From an uncultured Clostridia bacterium (GTDB lineage: Bacteria > Bacillota > Clostridia > Christensenellales > Pumilibacteraceae), in the NCBI GenBank assembly GCA_947598585.1, contig CANQFK010000002.1, positions 30,484-94,483 on the forward strand: DNA of 64,000 nt, read 5' to 3'. Each line of letters begins with the position of its first letter. Position 1 is the first letter of the stretch. The notes under the pieces were generated by a model, which made no database searches, was not told the origin of the DNA, and saw only the letters and a list, made by a program, of their open reading frames with translations. Both the position numbers and the translations under genes were made by a program. Positions 33,273 to 43,757 of the stretch are shown piece after piece.

Positions 33273-33731
33273 ATGAAAGTGGTCGAACTGACAAAAAATG
33301 CCGTAACGCCCGTTCTTGCCGACATGGGCTACGAACTTGTGGACGTCGAATATGCAAAGCAATACGGGCAAATGACTCTTACCGTGTATATCTATAAGCC
33401 GGGCGGAGTCGATCTCGACGATTGCGAAAAGGTGAGCCGCGCGCTCGATCCCGTCATGGACGAACTCGATCCCACGGGCAATGAGCCGTACTCGTTCAAC
33501 GTTTCGTCGCCCGGGCTGGACAGACCGCTCAAAACTCAACGCGACTTCGAACGCAACTACGGCGAGGAAGTGGAAGTCAAACTTTTTGCGCCCTTAAAGG
33601 GTAAAAAGATATACGAGGGCGTGCTTAAAGAAAAGAGCGAACACACTTTTACCGTCGTTTGCGACGGAAACGAAGTCGTGATAGAATGCGCAAAGGCGGC
33701 GTATGTGAGGCCGCTTGTAAAATTTGAATAG
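33273..33731 (+). CDS. rimP: Ribosome maturation factor RimP
   Basis: 152 aa. VTPVLADMGYELVDVEYAKQ, LTVYIYKPGGVDLDDCEKVSRAL and NVSSPGLDRPLKTQRDF are the RimP signatures. A C-terminal SH3-like barrel follows. It assists 30S subunit assembly. ATG 33273 was chosen because family proteins begin at this point. Upstream in-frame codons lie in the leader hairpin. Confidence 0.94.
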   Translation: MKVVELTKNAVTPVLADMGYELVDVEYAKQYGQMTLTVYIYKPGGVDLDDCEKVSRALDPVMDELDPTGNEPYSFNVSSPGLDRPLKTQRDFERNYGEEVEVKLFAPLKGKKIYEGVLKEKSEHTFTVVCDGNEVVIECAKAAYVRPLVKFE

Positions 33732-33749
33732 GCAGGAGGAACAAATCTA

Positions 33750-34922
33750 ATGAAAAGTCAGGACTTTTTTCTTGCGCTTGACGATCTCGAAAGGGAAAAG
33801 CGAATAAAAAAGGAAGTATTTATCGACGCTTTGCAAACGGCTCTTGTTATCGCTTACAAAAAGCATACGGGCGACGCGAAAGCGGTCGAAGTCAGACTCG
33901 ATCCCGAAAAGTATACTATCGACATCATAGCGTATCTGGAAGTCGTCGAGGAAGTGACCGACAGCGAAACGCAGATCAGTCTTGAAGACGCAAGACTTAT
34001 AGACAAAAAGTACAAGATCGGCGATAAGGTCGCGGAAAAGGTGGTCGCAAAGGACTTCGGACGCATAGCCGCGCAAACCGCCAAGCAGGTCATAATGCAA
34101 AAACTCCGCGAGGTGGAAAGCGAACTTGCATACAGCGAACTTTCTCAAAAAGAGGGCGAACTCATCACCTGCGTGGTAAGGCGTATAGACGGCAAAAACG
34201 TTTATGTCGAGATAAACAAACTCGAAGCCTTGCTTATGCCGCAGGATCAGGCGCCCAACGATCGCTTTAACGTAGGCGACAGGATAAAGGTCTATGTCAA
34301 GAAGATAAAGGCGGGCGCGCGCGGACCTCAGATCATGGTCAGCCGAACGGTTGCGGGCTTTGTAAAACGCCTCTTCGAGATAGAGGTGCCCGAGATCGCC
34401 GCGGGACTTGTGACGATCAAAGCGATCGTCCGCGAGGCGGGATACAGGACCAAAATGGCGGTATATTGCGAGGACGGCAGTATCGATCCCATCGGCGCTT
34501 GCGTGGGCAACAGAGGCATGAGAGTCAACGCTATCGTGTCCGAACTCGGCGGCGAAAAGATAGATATCATACAGTGGCACAGCGATGCGCTCGAATTTAT
34601 AGCGCGCGCGCTCAGTCCCGCCAAGGTTTCCATGGTGGAAGTCAACGACGACGATCATTCGGCAAGAGTCATAGTCGACGACAATATGCTCAGTCTTGCG
34701 ATAGGCAAGGACGGTCAGAACGCTCGCCTTGCCGCACGTCTTACGGGCTGGAAGATAGACGTCAAGTCTTACAGCAGCTATATCAAGAGCAAAATGAGCG
34801 ACACGGTCGTTAAGCCCGAGGAAGTCGCCGCCGAACCCGAAACGGAACTCGGATCCGAACTCGGCGATCTCGGAGAACTCGGCGACCTCGAAGAGCCCGC
34901 TCCGCTCGGAGAAAAGGAATGA
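33750..34922 (+). CDS. nusA: Transcription termination/antitermination protein NusA
   Basis: 390 aa. An N-terminal RNA polymerase-binding domain (FIDALQTALVIAYKKHTG), an S1 domain (GELITCVVRRIDGKNVYVEI) and KH1 and KH2 (VGNRGMRVNAIVSELGGEKID, AIGKDGQNARLAARLTGWKID) are in order. The tail is acidic (ELGDLGELGDLEEP). AGGAGG precedes the start. It overlaps rnpM by 4 bp. Confidence 0.96.
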   Translation: MKSQDFFLALDDLEREKRIKKEVFIDALQTALVIAYKKHTGDAKAVEVRLDPEKYTIDIIAYLEVVEEVTDSETQISLEDARLIDKKYKIGDKVAEKVVAKDFGRIAAQTAKQVIMQKLREVESELAYSELSQKEGELITCVVRRIDGKNVYVEINKLEALLMPQDQAPNDRFNVGDRIKVYVKKIKAGARGPQIMVSRTVAGFVKRLFEIEVPEIAAGLVTIKAIVREAGYRTKMAVYCEDGSIDPIGACVGNRGMRVNAIVSELGGEKIDIIQWHSDALEFIARALSPAKVSMVEVNDDDHSARVIVDDNMLSLAIGKDGQNARLAARLTGWKIDVKSYSSYIKSKMSDTVVKPEEVAAEPETELGSELGDLGELGDLEEPAPLGEKE

Positions 34923-35173
34923 AAGAGGCTCCTTTGAGAATGTGCGTCGCGTGCAGACAGATGAAAAGTAAGGACGAACTTATCCGCGTCGTCAAAAACG
35001 GCGGGAATATAGCGCTGGACGCGTCGTTCAAAGCTGCGGGCAGGGGCGCATACGTTTGCCTCGATTCGGAATGTATAAAAAAGCTCGTCGGTCGCAGGCT
35101 CCTTAACAAGGCGTTCAAATGCGAAGTGCCCGACGAAATATATTCCGCGATCGGAGAGAAGATAAATGAGTGA
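34919..35173 (+). CDS. rnpM: RNase P modulator RnpM (YlxR)
   Basis: 84 aa. LRMCVACRQMKSKDELIRVV and GRGAYVCLDSECIKKL are the YlxR motifs. YlxR-family proteins bind RNA, and in Bacillus the protein modulates RNase P. It is in its standard place between nusA and the L7Ae-like gene. It overlaps the next gene by 8 bp. Confidence 0.92.
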   Translation: MKEAPLRMCVACRQMKSKDELIRVVKNGGNIALDASFKAAGRGAYVCLDSECIKKLVGRRLLNKAFKCEVPDEIYSAIGEKINE

Positions 35174-35489
35174 CAAGGTCGCAACGCTTATAGGTTTTGC
35201 CGTAAAGGCGAACAAACTTATTTACGGGCTCGACGAACTCGAAGAGGGAAAGCGAAAAAGATATCTTATCGTTTTCTGCAATTCGCTCAGCGAGCGCGGA
35301 AAAGCCGAAGTAAAAGAATTGGCGCTCAAAAACAAGGTGCCTGCGATAGAAACGCTCACCGTAAAATTGGAAGACATTGTCCACAAAAAAAATTGCAAAG
35401 TTATCGGCGTTGCGAATAAGCAAATGTCCGAAGCGATAATAAAATATATAACAGATGATTATTCACTTATCATGTCGGAGGAAATTTAA
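35166..35489 (+). CDS. Ribosomal L7Ae-like RNA-binding protein (YlxQ)
   Basis: 107 aa. TLIGFAVKANKLIYGLDELE and YLIVFCNSLSERGKAE match the L7Ae/L30e fold, which binds kink-turn RNA. It ends where infB begins, with the ribosome binding site for infB (GGAGG) inside its 3' end. The cellular role of the Firmicutes YlxQ group is unsettled. Confidence 0.85.
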   Translation: MSDKVATLIGFAVKANKLIYGLDELEEGKRKRYLIVFCNSLSERGKAEVKELALKNKVPAIETLTVKLEDIVHKKNCKVIGVANKQMSEAIIKYITDDYSLIMSEEI

Positions 35490-38045
35490 TTGACTACTCA
35501 AAATCATAACACGCAAAATGAAAAGGATGCCGTAAAATACGAAAACGTAAGGCGCCTCAAAGCTATGTTGGCGCAAGGCAGCGAGCTCAATGCTTTGCTT
35601 GCGGACATAAAGGACATTAAGCGTAGGATTGACGAGCAGCTTACATCTTATCGCGCGTCTATGAAGGAAAAAGAAACAAAGTTCGAGGACGAAGTCGTAA
35701 CTTTGCCCGAGGAGCCTTCAAACGTCGAAAATGAACCGCCCGTAACTGAGCCGACTAAGCCGCAGCGCGAACCCGCGGAGCCCGAACCCGTAAAGAACGT
35801 CGAAACGGTAAAAACGGTAAAAAACGTCGAGCCGCCCAAAAAAGAAAAGGAGCCCGTAAAGGACGCCGTTTCTTCCGCGCCCGTTTCCGAAACAAAAAAG
35901 GTGCCGAGTTATGTGCGCGGCGTAATAGTTCCGCCTCCGAAGCCCGTGCCGCCCGTAAAGGACGCGCGCAGGGGCAATGCGCAACCGCGTCAGCAACAAC
36001 AGACGGGCGCGCGCAAACTTGCAGACGGCAAACCGCAGGGAGCGCAAAAGCTTTCCAAACCGTCCAAGAGCGCGGCAAAAATGGATATGCCCATAGTAAA
36101 GGAGCAGCGTTCCAAGTCTTTCGACAATAAGCACAAGGACCATAAGCCCGAGGACAAAAAGACGATGAACAAGCGTACTTTGATACGCAAGGGCTTTATT
36201 CAGGACGACGTGGGCGAAGAGCGCATGGGCACGCGCAAACTCAAAAACAAGAAGCCCAAGGCAGTTCCCACGTTCACTCCCACAAAGATAGAAAAAGCGG
36301 TCATCACTACCGAAAACCTCACGGTCAAGATTTTGAGCGAAAAAATAGGCAAAACGGCGCAAGAGATCATCAAACAGCTCATGATCCTCGGTATTATGAC
36401 AAACATAAACAGCGTAGTCGATTTCCCGACCATGGAACTTGTCGCCAACGAATTGGGCGTCGAACTCGAACTCAAACTCGACAAGACCATGGAGGCTCAA
36501 CTCGAAGAGGCGCACGAAGAGGCGGATAAGGAGGAAGATCTCGTAAAGCGTCCTCCCGTCATCACCGTAATGGGTCACGTCGATCACGGCAAGACTTCTC
36601 TTCTCGACGCGATAAGAAAAACTTCGGTCGTTGCGGGCGAAGCGGGCGGTATTACGCAACATATAGGCGCGTATTCCGTGTCTATCAAGGGCGAGAAGAT
36701 AACCTTCCTCGACACGCCGGGACACGAGGCGTTTACCGAAATGCGTGCCCGCGGTGCGAAAGTCACCGATATAGCCGTGCTCATAGTAGCGGCTGACGAC
36801 GGCGTAATGCCTCAGACTATCGAGGCGATAAATCACGCCAAGGCGGCGGACGTTCCCATCATAGTCGCCATCAACAAGATAGATAAACCGGGCGCTAACA
36901 TCGAAAGGATCAAGGAGCAGCTCACCGAATACGGACTTGTCACCGAGGAATGGGGCGGCGATACGATCATGGTGCCCATTTCGGCAAAGCAGGGACAGGG
37001 CATAGACAAATTGCTCGAAATGATCCTGTTCGTAGCGGAATACAACAACTATCGCGCCAATCCCAAGCGAAAGGCGAAGGGCTCCATTTTGGAAGCCAAA
37101 CTCGACAAAGGCAAGGGACCTGTCGCTAACGTCATCGTCCAGAACGGAACGCTCAGAGTTGGCGACTTCGTTGTTTCGGGCTTGACATTCGGACGCGTGC
37201 GCGCGATGACCGACGACAAGGGACGCAATATCAAGGAAGCGGGACCGTCCATGCCCGTATCGGTGCTCGGATTCAACGACGTGCCCTCCGCAGGCGACGG
37301 CATTTATGTCGTGGACGACGAAAAGACCGCAAGACAGATAATAGACGAACGCAACGCCAAACTCAAAAACGAGCAAGCCAACGCGGGACAAAAGGTGACC
37401 TTCGACGACATGATGAACAAGTTGAACGAAGGTCAGATGAAAGAATTCAACCTTATAATCAAGGCGGACGTTCAGGGCTCGGTGGAAGCGTTAAAGACTT
37501 CGCTCTTAAAACTCGAAGGAGAGGACGTCAAGGTGCGTGTGATCCACGCGGGCGTGGGCGCCATAAACAAATCCGACCTAATGCTTGCGGGCATTTCCAA
37601 CGCGATCGTCATAGGCTTCAATGTCAGACCGGACAACGAATCGCGCGCTTTGGCTGAAAAGAACGGCGTGGATATAAGGCTTTATCGCGTCATTTACGAG
37701 GCGATCGAGGATATGGAAAGGCTCGTAAAAGGGCTCGAAGAACCGAAATATCAAGAGGTCGTTATAGGCAAGGCGCAGGTGCGCAACGTGTTCAAGATCA
37801 CGGGCGTCGGCATGATCGCGGGCAGCTATGTGCTTAGCGGCAAGGTACAGCGCAACGCCAAGGTGAGAGTTTATCGCGCGGGCGAGATGATACACGACGG
37901 CGTGATCGAAACGGTAAAACGTTTCAAAGACGATGTAAAGGAAGTGGGCGTCGGCTATGAATGCGGTATTTGTATCGAGAACTTCAACGATATAAAGGAA
38001 GAGGACGAACTCGAAGTTTATGTCCTCGAAGAAATAAAGGCATAA
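35490..38045 (+). CDS. infB: Translation initiation factor IF-2
   Basis: 851 aa. A long low-complexity N-terminus rich in Glu, Pro, Lys and Val (residues 1-270) precedes an IF2-N-like domain. The GTPase follows: [10 protein letters not shown] (near residue 363), [16 protein letters not shown] and NKIDKPG. Domains II, III ([19 protein letters not shown]) and IV complete it. It places initiator tRNA on the 30S subunit. The start is TTG, with GGAGG seven nucleotides upstream. Confidence 0.96.
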   Translation: MTTQNHNTQNEKDAVKYENVRRLKAMLAQGSELNALLADIKDIKRRIDEQLTSYRASMKEKETKFEDEVVTLPEEPSNVENEPPVTEPTKPQREPAEPEPVKNVETVKTVKNVEPPKKEKEPVKDAVSSAPVSETKKVPSYVRGVIVPPPKPVPPVKDARRGNAQPRQQQQTGARKLADGKPQGAQKLSKPSKSAAKMDMPIVKEQRSKSFDNKHKDHKPEDKKTMNKRTLIRKGFIQDDVGEERMGTRKLKNKKPKAVPTFTPTKIEKAVITTENLTVKILSEKIGKTAQEIIKQLMILGIMTNINSVVDFPTMELVANELGVELELKLDKTMEAQLEEAHEEADKEEDLVKRPPVITVMGHVDHGKTSLLDAIRKTSVVAGEAGGITQHIGAYSVSIKGEKITFLDTPGHEAFTEMRARGAKVTDIAVLIVAADDGVMPQTIEAINHAKAADVPIIVAINKIDKPGANIERIKEQLTEYGLVTEEWGGDTIMVPISAKQGQGIDKLLEMILFVAEYNNYRANPKRKAKGSILEAKLDKGKGPVANVIVQNGTLRVGDFVVSGLTFGRVRAMTDDKGRNIKEAGPSMPVSVLGFNDVPSAGDGIYVVDDEKTARQIIDERNAKLKNEQANAGQKVTFDDMMNKLNEGQMKEFNLIIKADVQGSVEALKTSLLKLEGEDVKVRVIHAGVGAINKSDLMLAGISNAIVIGFNVRPDNESRALAEKNGVDIRLYRVIYEAIEDMERLVKGLEEPKYQEVVIGKAQVRNVFKITGVGMIAGSYVLSGKVQRNAKVRVYRAGEMIHDGVIETVKRFKDDVKEVGVGYECGICIENFNDIKEEDELEVYVLEEIKA

Positions 38046-38055
38046 AGGAAGATAG

Positions 38056-38403
38056 ATGAATTTCAGAGTAGACAGAGTAAACAGTGAACTGCAAAAGAGC
38101 ATTTCGGAGATAATTCGCAGGTTAAAGGACCCGCGAATTACTTCTATGGTAAGTGTTTTGGAGGTCAAAGTCAGCCGCGATCTTGAAACGGCAAAGGTGT
38201 ATGTCAGCTGTTTCGGCGGCGACGCCGAGGAAACTCTCGCGGCGTTGAAGAGTTGCGCGGGCTTTATAAGACACGAGATCAGAAACGAATATCGCGAACT
38301 TCGCTCTGTGCCCGAACTCAATTTTCAACTCGACACTTCCATGCAATACGGCGAAAAGATAGACGCTATTTTAGAGGGATTGAAGAAGAATGGAGCTGAT
38401 TGA
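38056..38403 (+). CDS. rbfA: Ribosome-binding factor A
   Basis: 115 aa. RVNSELQKSISEIIRRLKDPRI, VLEVKVSRDLETAKVYVS and LNFQLDTSMQYGEKIDAIL are RbfA motifs. It helps mature the 16S rRNA 5' end. It lies 10 bp after infB and overlaps nrnA by 14 bp. Confidence 0.94.
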   Translation: MNFRVDRVNSELQKSISEIIRRLKDPRITSMVSVLEVKVSRDLETAKVYVSCFGGDAEETLAALKSCAGFIRHEIRNEYRELRSVPELNFQLDTSMQYGEKIDAILEGLKKNGAD

Positions 38404-39322
38404 TAGCATAGCCGCGGCGCACAAAGTGTTGATAGTGGGACATATGCGTCCCGACGGCGATTGCCTCGGCGCGGGTCTTGCTTTGTATCACGTCGTGAAA
38501 AACGAGGGCAAGATCGCCGAAGTGGTATACGATTCCGAATTGCCCGAACATTATGCCTTTATGCCCGATTTCGATATAATAAACAAAAATACGGGCGGAC
38601 ACGATCTGTTGCTTGTTGTGGATTGCGGCGACGAACTCCGTATGGGCAAATATCATAAATTGCTCAAAAAGATCAAGAGTATTCAATTCGACCACCATAT
38701 AACCAACAACGGTTTTGCGGACAGCAACTATGTCTTTCCGCAAAAGTCGAGCACTTGCGAGATATTGTCGGAAATTCTTCTTGCCGAAAACAAGGTGGAC
38801 AAGACCGTCGCGTCCTATTTGTATATAGGGCTGTCCACGGACACGGGGCACTTTATGCATAACAATGTCACTCATAACGTTTTCGACCTTGCGTCCGAAC
38901 TTATGAAATGCGGCGCCGACGCGTACAATATCAACATTGCATTGTATCGCTCCAAGACCGTCGACAAGACAAAACTCATAGGCAGAGCGATCGAGTCCAT
39001 GAGATTTTTCGCCGACGATTCGATATGCGTGATTTCCATAAGACCGAATGACCTTATCGAAACGAATTGCAAACTTGCCGATACCGAGGGGCTCATAGAC
39101 CTTGCGATGGATATCGGCTGCGTAAAGATAGCGGTGTGCATGACAGAGCAACCCGAAAATAAATACAAGGTCAGCTTCCGAAGCAAAGGCTTTAACGTTG
39201 CGGAATGCGCTGCGGTCTTTGGGGGCGGTGGACACATTCAAGCCGCGGGCTGCGTGGTGTGCGGATCGTATGAGGACGTTTTGGTAAGGATAGTCAAGGC
39301 GATCACGGACGGAATGGTATGA
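38390..39322 (+). CDS. nrnA: DHH-family phosphoesterase, NrnA-like oligoribonuclease/pAp phosphatase
   Basis: 310 aa. The DHH domain has VGHMRPDGDCLGAGLAL, VVDCGDELRMG and QFDHHITNNGFADSNYV. The DHHA1 domain ends with FGGGGHIQAAGCVV. NrnA degrades nano-RNAs and dephosphorylates 3'-phosphoadenosine 5'-phosphate. The rbfA-nrnA-truB-ribF order is typical of Firmicutes. Confidence 0.92.
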   Translation: MELIDSIAAAHKVLIVGHMRPDGDCLGAGLALYHVVKNEGKIAEVVYDSELPEHYAFMPDFDIINKNTGGHDLLLVVDCGDELRMGKYHKLLKKIKSIQFDHHITNNGFADSNYVFPQKSSTCEILSEILLAENKVDKTVASYLYIGLSTDTGHFMHNNVTHNVFDLASELMKCGADAYNINIALYRSKTVDKTKLIGRAIESMRFFADDSICVISIRPNDLIETNCKLADTEGLIDLAMDIGCVKIAVCMTEQPENKYKVSFRSKGFNVAECAAVFGGGGHIQAAGCVVCGSYEDVLVRIVKAITDGMV

Positions 39323-40158
39323 CGGGAGTTATCAATTTATACAAGCCGAAAGGCATAACGAGTTCGGACGCGGTGGTCAGGACAAAAAGGATCTTACATA
39401 CGCGCGCGGTCGGACATATGGGGACGCTCGATCCGCAAGGCGAGGGCGTACTTATATTGGGCGTGGGCAAAGCGACGCGCCTTTTTGATTACTTTCTCGG
39501 CAAAGATAAGGTTTACGAAGCGGAATTTACTTTCGGACATGAAACCGATACGCTGGACGGCGAGGGCGTCGTGATACATGACGGCGGCGTCGTTCCGTCC
39601 ATAAAAGACATATCGGAAAAGATAAAGAGTTTTATAGGCAGGCAAATGCAATATCCGCCCAAGTACAGCGCAAAAAAAGTGAGCGGTCGCAAGGCGTACG
39701 ATATGGCGCGCAGCGGCGAGCAGTTCGAACTCAAACCGTGCGAAATAGAGATATTCGATTTCGAGCCTATAGATCTGATCGGGAGCAAGCTGACGGTAAG
39801 GATTCACTGTTCGAGCGGCACATACATCCGATCGATATGCCGCGACCTTGCGCACAGCCTTGACACATATGCCGTTATGACGGCGATCAAGCGCACCAGA
39901 TGCGGCAACTTCGATATATCGGAGTCCGTCGCATTGGACGAACTTACCGAAGAAAAGTTGATACCCGTCGAAAAAGCGCTCTGCGGGCTTGAAGATCTGA
40001 TTTTGCCCGACGGATATTACAAGGACATATGCAACGGAAGAAAGATAAAACTTGACAGGGACGGGCGATTCCTCGTGTTCTGCAAGGGGGAACTGTTCGG
40101 CATAGGCGAATCGAAAAACGGAATACTTGCCGTCAAGACGTATTTGAGGGAATCATGA
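39319..40158 (+). CDS. truB: tRNA pseudouridine-55 synthase
   Basis: 279 aa. GVINLYKPKGITSSDAVV, the catalytic HMGTLDPQGEGVLIL (Asp near residue 41), QYPPKYSAKKVSGRKAYDMAR and CSSGTYIRSICRDLA identify TruB. It modifies U55 in the T-loop of tRNA. ATGA overlaps on both sides show tight coupling to nrnA and ribF. Confidence 0.95.
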   Translation: MTGVINLYKPKGITSSDAVVRTKRILHTRAVGHMGTLDPQGEGVLILGVGKATRLFDYFLGKDKVYEAEFTFGHETDTLDGEGVVIHDGGVVPSIKDISEKIKSFIGRQMQYPPKYSAKKVSGRKAYDMARSGEQFELKPCEIEIFDFEPIDLIGSKLTVRIHCSSGTYIRSICRDLAHSLDTYAVMTAIKRTRCGNFDISESVALDELTEEKLIPVEKALCGLEDLILPDGYYKDICNGRKIKLDRDGRFLVFCKGELFGIGESKNGILAVKTYLRES

Positions 40159-41018
40159 ATAAGAAGATAGCGTTATGCCTCGGATATTTCGACAGCGTGC
40201 ATGCGGGTCATCGTGAACTCATACATAGGTGCGCGGAATATGCGGCTAAGCACGATGCGCTTTGCGCCGTATACACCTTTCGCGAGGATAGGATAGGCTT
40301 GTTCGACAGCCTGTATTGCTTCGACGACAGGCAAAAATTGTTGCGAGAGGCGGGCGCCGACCTTGTTATGTCTGACATATTCAATGAAGAGATCAAAAAT
40401 CTGTCGGGAAAAGCGTTCCTCGACAGGCTTACTTCGAGGTCGGATATATGCGCGTTCTTTTGCGGATACGACTACACTTTCGGTAAGGACGCAAAGTGCG
40501 ACGCGCGGATCCTTGCCGATCATGCGACGCAAAAGGGGATCTGTTGCCATATCATGCCGTGCTATGAGATCGGCGGCGAAAAGGTGTCCACTTCCCGAAT
40601 AAAGGCGCTTTTGATCGGCGGAAACGTGGCGAAAGCGAACGAACTTTTGGTAAAGCCATATTTTATGCGGGGCAAGGTCGTGCACGGCAGAGCGGTGGGG
40701 CGAAAGTTCGGGATCCCAACAGCCAATATTTGTCACGACGGCTTTTTGCCGCGCGAGGGCGTATACAAGGCGAGAGTATTTATCGAGGGAATTTCGGAAA
40801 GTTATACGGCGGTCGTGAACATGGGCGGCAAACCTACATTCAACGAAAATTCCGTCACGATAGAGGCGATGCTTATAGACTTCGAGGGCGATCTGTACGA
40901 TAAGAATATCGAAATAGATTTTATCGATTACCTTCGACCGATATACAAGTTCGAGAGCGGCGAAAAGCTCGGCGAACAAATACAAAAGGATATAAAGGAG
41001 GCTTTATGCTCAGAATAG
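40155..41018 (+). CDS. ribF: Bifunctional riboflavin kinase/FAD synthetase
   Basis: 287 aa. The N-terminal FAD synthetase domain has LGYFDSVHAGHRELI (HxGH) and STSRIKALL. The C-terminal kinase domain has GRAVGRKFGIPTANI, GVYKARV and MGGKPTFNE. Together they turn riboflavin into FMN and FAD, so this enzyme makes the ligand sensed by the FMN riboswitch at 4174. It overlaps the TIM-barrel gene by 13 bp. Confidence 0.95.
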   Translation: MNKKIALCLGYFDSVHAGHRELIHRCAEYAAKHDALCAVYTFREDRIGLFDSLYCFDDRQKLLREAGADLVMSDIFNEEIKNLSGKAFLDRLTSRSDICAFFCGYDYTFGKDAKCDARILADHATQKGICCHIMPCYEIGGEKVSTSRIKALLIGGNVAKANELLVKPYFMRGKVVHGRAVGRKFGIPTANICHDGFLPREGVYKARVFIEGISESYTAVVNMGGKPTFNENSVTIEAMLIDFEGDLYDKNIEIDFIDYLRPIYKFESGEKLGEQIQKDIKEALCSE

Positions 41019-41842
41019 GACCATCGGGAAATTCGCGATCCTTTTACGAAGAGGGGCATGATCATACATACGAAGAAGCCGAATGGCTGTACAAAAAAGG
41101 GCTCAACGCTTTTGAGTATTCGTTCGGGCGGGGCGTGAGCATTTCGGACGCGACCGCCGCAAAGATAAAAGAGGAGTTCGCTAAATACGACATAGCCATA
41201 AGCGCTCATGCTCCGTATTATACCAACTTTGCCAATCCCGACCCCGAAATGATAGAGAAGTCGATAATGTACATAAGTCAGTCTGTGGACGCGATAAAGA
41301 AAATGGGCGGAAACAGAGTCGTCTTTCACCCCGCCTCATGCGGAAAAGCGCCGAGGGCGGAAGCGGTCGCGCGCGCAAAGGACAATATAGCAATGATGAT
41401 GAGCAAATTGAGCGGCGAATTTCTGCTTGCCGCCGAAACAATGGGCAAACTCAATCAGATAGGCACGGCGGAGGAGATAATCGACTTTTGCACGCTTGAC
41501 GACAGGCTCATTCCGTGCTTCGATTTCGGTCATATCAACAGCTATATGCGGGGCGGCATAAAGGGCAAGGACGATTACAAACGCATCATCGATCTGTGCG
41601 GCGAAAAATTGGGCAGATACAAGACCGAAAATATGCACATACACTTTTCAAAGATAATGTACGGGGCGTCTGGCGAGATAAAGCATCTCACGTTCGAGGA
41701 CGAGGTTTACGGGCCGCAGTACGAACCGCTCGCCGAACTTATAGACGATTACGGTCTTACGCCGTATATAGTTTGCGAGTCCGACCAAACAATGGCGGAA
41801 GACGCATTATTTATGAAAAACTGTCATAAAAAGGTTTACTAA
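41006..41842 (+). CDS. Endonuclease IV-like TIM-barrel protein
   Basis: 278 aa. The AP-endonuclease 2/xylose-isomerase TIM barrel is recognisable: ISAHAPYYTNFAN, GGNRVVFHPAS, LLAAETMGKLNQIG, IPCFDFGHINSY and MHIHFSKI. Several metal-site residues follow the Nfo pattern but the spacing and some ligands differ, so it may be a sugar isomerase-like or repair enzyme. AAAGGAGG precedes the start inside ribF. Confidence 0.78.
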   Translation: MLRIGPSGNSRSFYEEGHDHTYEEAEWLYKKGLNAFEYSFGRGVSISDATAAKIKEEFAKYDIAISAHAPYYTNFANPDPEMIEKSIMYISQSVDAIKKMGGNRVVFHPASCGKAPRAEAVARAKDNIAMMMSKLSGEFLLAAETMGKLNQIGTAEEIIDFCTLDDRLIPCFDFGHINSYMRGGIKGKDDYKRIIDLCGEKLGRYKTENMHIHFSKIMYGASGEIKHLTFEDEVYGPQYEPLAELIDDYGLTPYIVCESDQTMAEDALFMKNCHKKVY

Positions 41843-41863
41843 TTCCGAAATTTGTGCTATACT
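41835..41863 (+). promoter_or_regulatory. SigA promoter of the M24 peptidase-efp operon
   Basis: TTTACT (41835-41840), a 17-bp spacer and TATACT (41858-41863). The -35 contains the end of the preceding gene. Confidence 0.65.
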
Positions 41864-41926
41864 GTATCATAAGGTCGCTTTGCACCTCAGATCGCAAATA
41901 AAAAAATTATGGGGAGGACAAAAAAT

Positions 41927-42961
41927 ATGTTTGGCGATAAAGCGGACACTTTGGTGTTGTTTTCGAGCGTGAACCGATATTATTTTTCTTCGGTAAATAC
42001 GTCTTTCGGTTGCGTTATCTTGCAAGAAAACAAAAGAATCTTTTTGACCGATTTTCGCTATTACGGCAGCGTAAGCAAAGCGCTTGACGGCTGGGACGTC
42101 GTTCTCGCTTCCTCCGATGATTTATACGAGAGCATCAATGAGCAGCTTACAAGAATGAACGCCGAAACGGTGGGATACGAGGATAAGTCGATGACCGTTT
42201 CGCAGTTCGCGAAATTGCAAGCGGCGTGCGGGGCTTTCAGACTCGAGCCTATATCGGACTATATCTTAAAAGAGCGTTCGATAAAGACCGAGGACGAAAT
42301 AAAAAAGATCGCGTCGGCGCAACAGATAGGGCAAAAGGCTCTCAACAAGGTCATATCCATAATAAGACCGGGCGTGACCGAGCGCGAAGTGGTGGCGAAT
42401 ATCATTTACGAAATGCAAATGCTCGGCGCGGAGGGCGCGGCGTTCGAACCGATAGTGGCTTTCGGCGAAAACGGAGCCTATCCCCATTACAGAGCGGGCA
42501 AACGCAAACTCGAAAAGAACGACATGGTGCTTGTGGACGTCGGAGCGACTGTGGACGGGTACTGTTCGGATATGACGCGAACTTTTTGCGTCGGCTCTCC
42601 GAGCGATAAAATGGAAAGGATACACAAGACCGTTCGCGACGCGCAGGAGTACGCGCTCGCCAACATCAAGGCGGGTATGACCTGTCACGAAGCAGATTCT
42701 TTTGCCCGCGAATATATCACCGCGCACGGATTCGGAGAGGGATTCGGTCATTCCCTCGGACACGGCGTCGGGCTCGAACTTCGGGAATTTCCGAGGATAA
42801 GACCCAATTCCGACATTGCGCTCGAACCCAATATGATAGTTACGATCGGACCGGGCGTATATTACGAGGGGCTCGGCGGCGTCAGGATCGAAGATCTGGC
42901 GGTCGTAAAGGAAGACGGCTTGTTGAATTTGACCAATTTCGATAAAAATATCAACTTATAA
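41927..42961 (+). CDS. M24 family aminopeptidase (Xaa-Pro type)
   Basis: 344 aa. A creatinase-like N-terminal domain (residues 1-120) is followed by the pita-bread domain: [17 protein letters not shown] supplies two Asp, [18 protein letters not shown] a His, [18 protein letters not shown] the two Glu. These are the dinuclear metal ligands. It removes residues N-terminal to proline. ATG 41927 was chosen because GGGGAGG lies upstream. efp follows 11 bp later, a common pairing. Confidence 0.92.
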   Translation: MFGDKADTLVLFSSVNRYYFSSVNTSFGCVILQENKRIFLTDFRYYGSVSKALDGWDVVLASSDDLYESINEQLTRMNAETVGYEDKSMTVSQFAKLQAACGAFRLEPISDYILKERSIKTEDEIKKIASAQQIGQKALNKVISIIRPGVTEREVVANIIYEMQMLGAEGAAFEPIVAFGENGAYPHYRAGKRKLEKNDMVLVDVGATVDGYCSDMTRTFCVGSPSDKMERIHKTVRDAQEYALANIKAGMTCHEADSFAREYITAHGFGEGFGHSLGHGVGLELREFPRIRPNSDIALEPNMIVTIGPGVYYEGLGGVRIEDLAVVKEDGLLNLTNFDKNINL

Positions 42962-42972
42962 GGAGAAGATTT

Positions 42973-43533
42973 ATGATAGAAGCAGGAGATTTCAGAAAAG
43001 GCGTTACCTTGGAAATAGATGGTAAAGTATACGTTATCGTGGATTTCCAACATGTAAAGCCGGGCAAGGGCGCAGCATTCGTGAGGGCTAAGATAAAGAA
43101 CGTAGTCACGGGACAAGTTCTCGAACAGACGTTCAACCCGTCGGATAAATATCCGCTCGCTCATATAGAGCGCAAGGAAATGCAATATTCCTATAACGAC
43201 GGCGACCTCTATTACTTCATGGATATGGAGTCGTTTGAAATGATCCCCTTGAACTATGACGTTTGCGCCGAGGCTCTCAAATATATAAAGGAAGAGATGA
43301 TGGCTACCGTTCAGTTTTACAAGGGCAATGCGTTCAGCGTCGAGGCTCCCAACTTTGTGGAACTCGTCGTTGCGGAAACCGAACCGGGAATACAGGGCGA
43401 TACCTCCAAGGCGGGCAACAAACCCGCAAAACTCGAAACGGGCACGAGCATTCAGATTCCTTTGTTCATCAACCAGGGCGAAAAGATCAGAGTGGACACC
43501 CGCACGGGGACATACATGGAGCGTGTAAAATAA
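42973..43533 (+). CDS. efp: Elongation factor P
   Basis: 186 aa. The KOW-like domain has [20 protein letters not shown], including the conserved loop Lys or its neighbour that is modified in some species. Two OB domains follow ([47 protein letters not shown]). EF-P relieves stalling at polyproline. This is notable because the surface protein encoded at 48727 is extremely proline-rich, although its prolines are not consecutive. Confidence 0.96.
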   Translation: MIEAGDFRKGVTLEIDGKVYVIVDFQHVKPGKGAAFVRAKIKNVVTGQVLEQTFNPSDKYPLAHIERKEMQYSYNDGDLYYFMDMESFEMIPLNYDVCAEALKYIKEEMMATVQFYKGNAFSVEAPNFVELVVAETEPGIQGDTSKAGNKPAKLETGTSIQIPLFINQGEKIRVDTRTGTYMERVK

Positions 43534-43549
43534 TTTTATTTTGACCGAA

Positions 43550-43575
43550 AAAAAGGACGGGCAGCCGTCCTTTTT
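43550..43575 (+). terminator. Intrinsic terminator after efp
   Basis: AAAAAGGACGG (43550-43560), GCAG loop, CCGTCCTTTTT (43565-43575): a perfect 11-bp stem with T-tract. Confidence 0.9.
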
Positions 43576-43667
43576 GTCAACTTCGTTGCCTTATACTGTA
43601 AATAAATCGGCATATATAATGTATATGCTCAAAAATACGGAAAAGGGGAAATACGAACGGTTTTTGC

Positions 43668-43696
43668 TTGACTTTGACGCTTATAAATGATATAAT
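43668..43696 (+). promoter_or_regulatory. Near-consensus SigA promoter of the AAA+/surface-protein operon
   Basis: TTGACT (43668-43673), a 17-bp spacer and TATAAT (43691-43696). The leader to the ATG at 43758 is about 55 nt. No other promoter of this quality was noted before 52466. Confidence 0.8.
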
Positions 43697-43757
43697 AATT
43701 CGACAATAAGCGCGTTGATACGTTCGCTTTTACGATAAATTGATAAAGGGATAATTT

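Noticed and set aside
35718..37391. Open frame of 557 codons on the minus strand
   Set aside because: Antisense to infB, with no domain or ribosome binding site.
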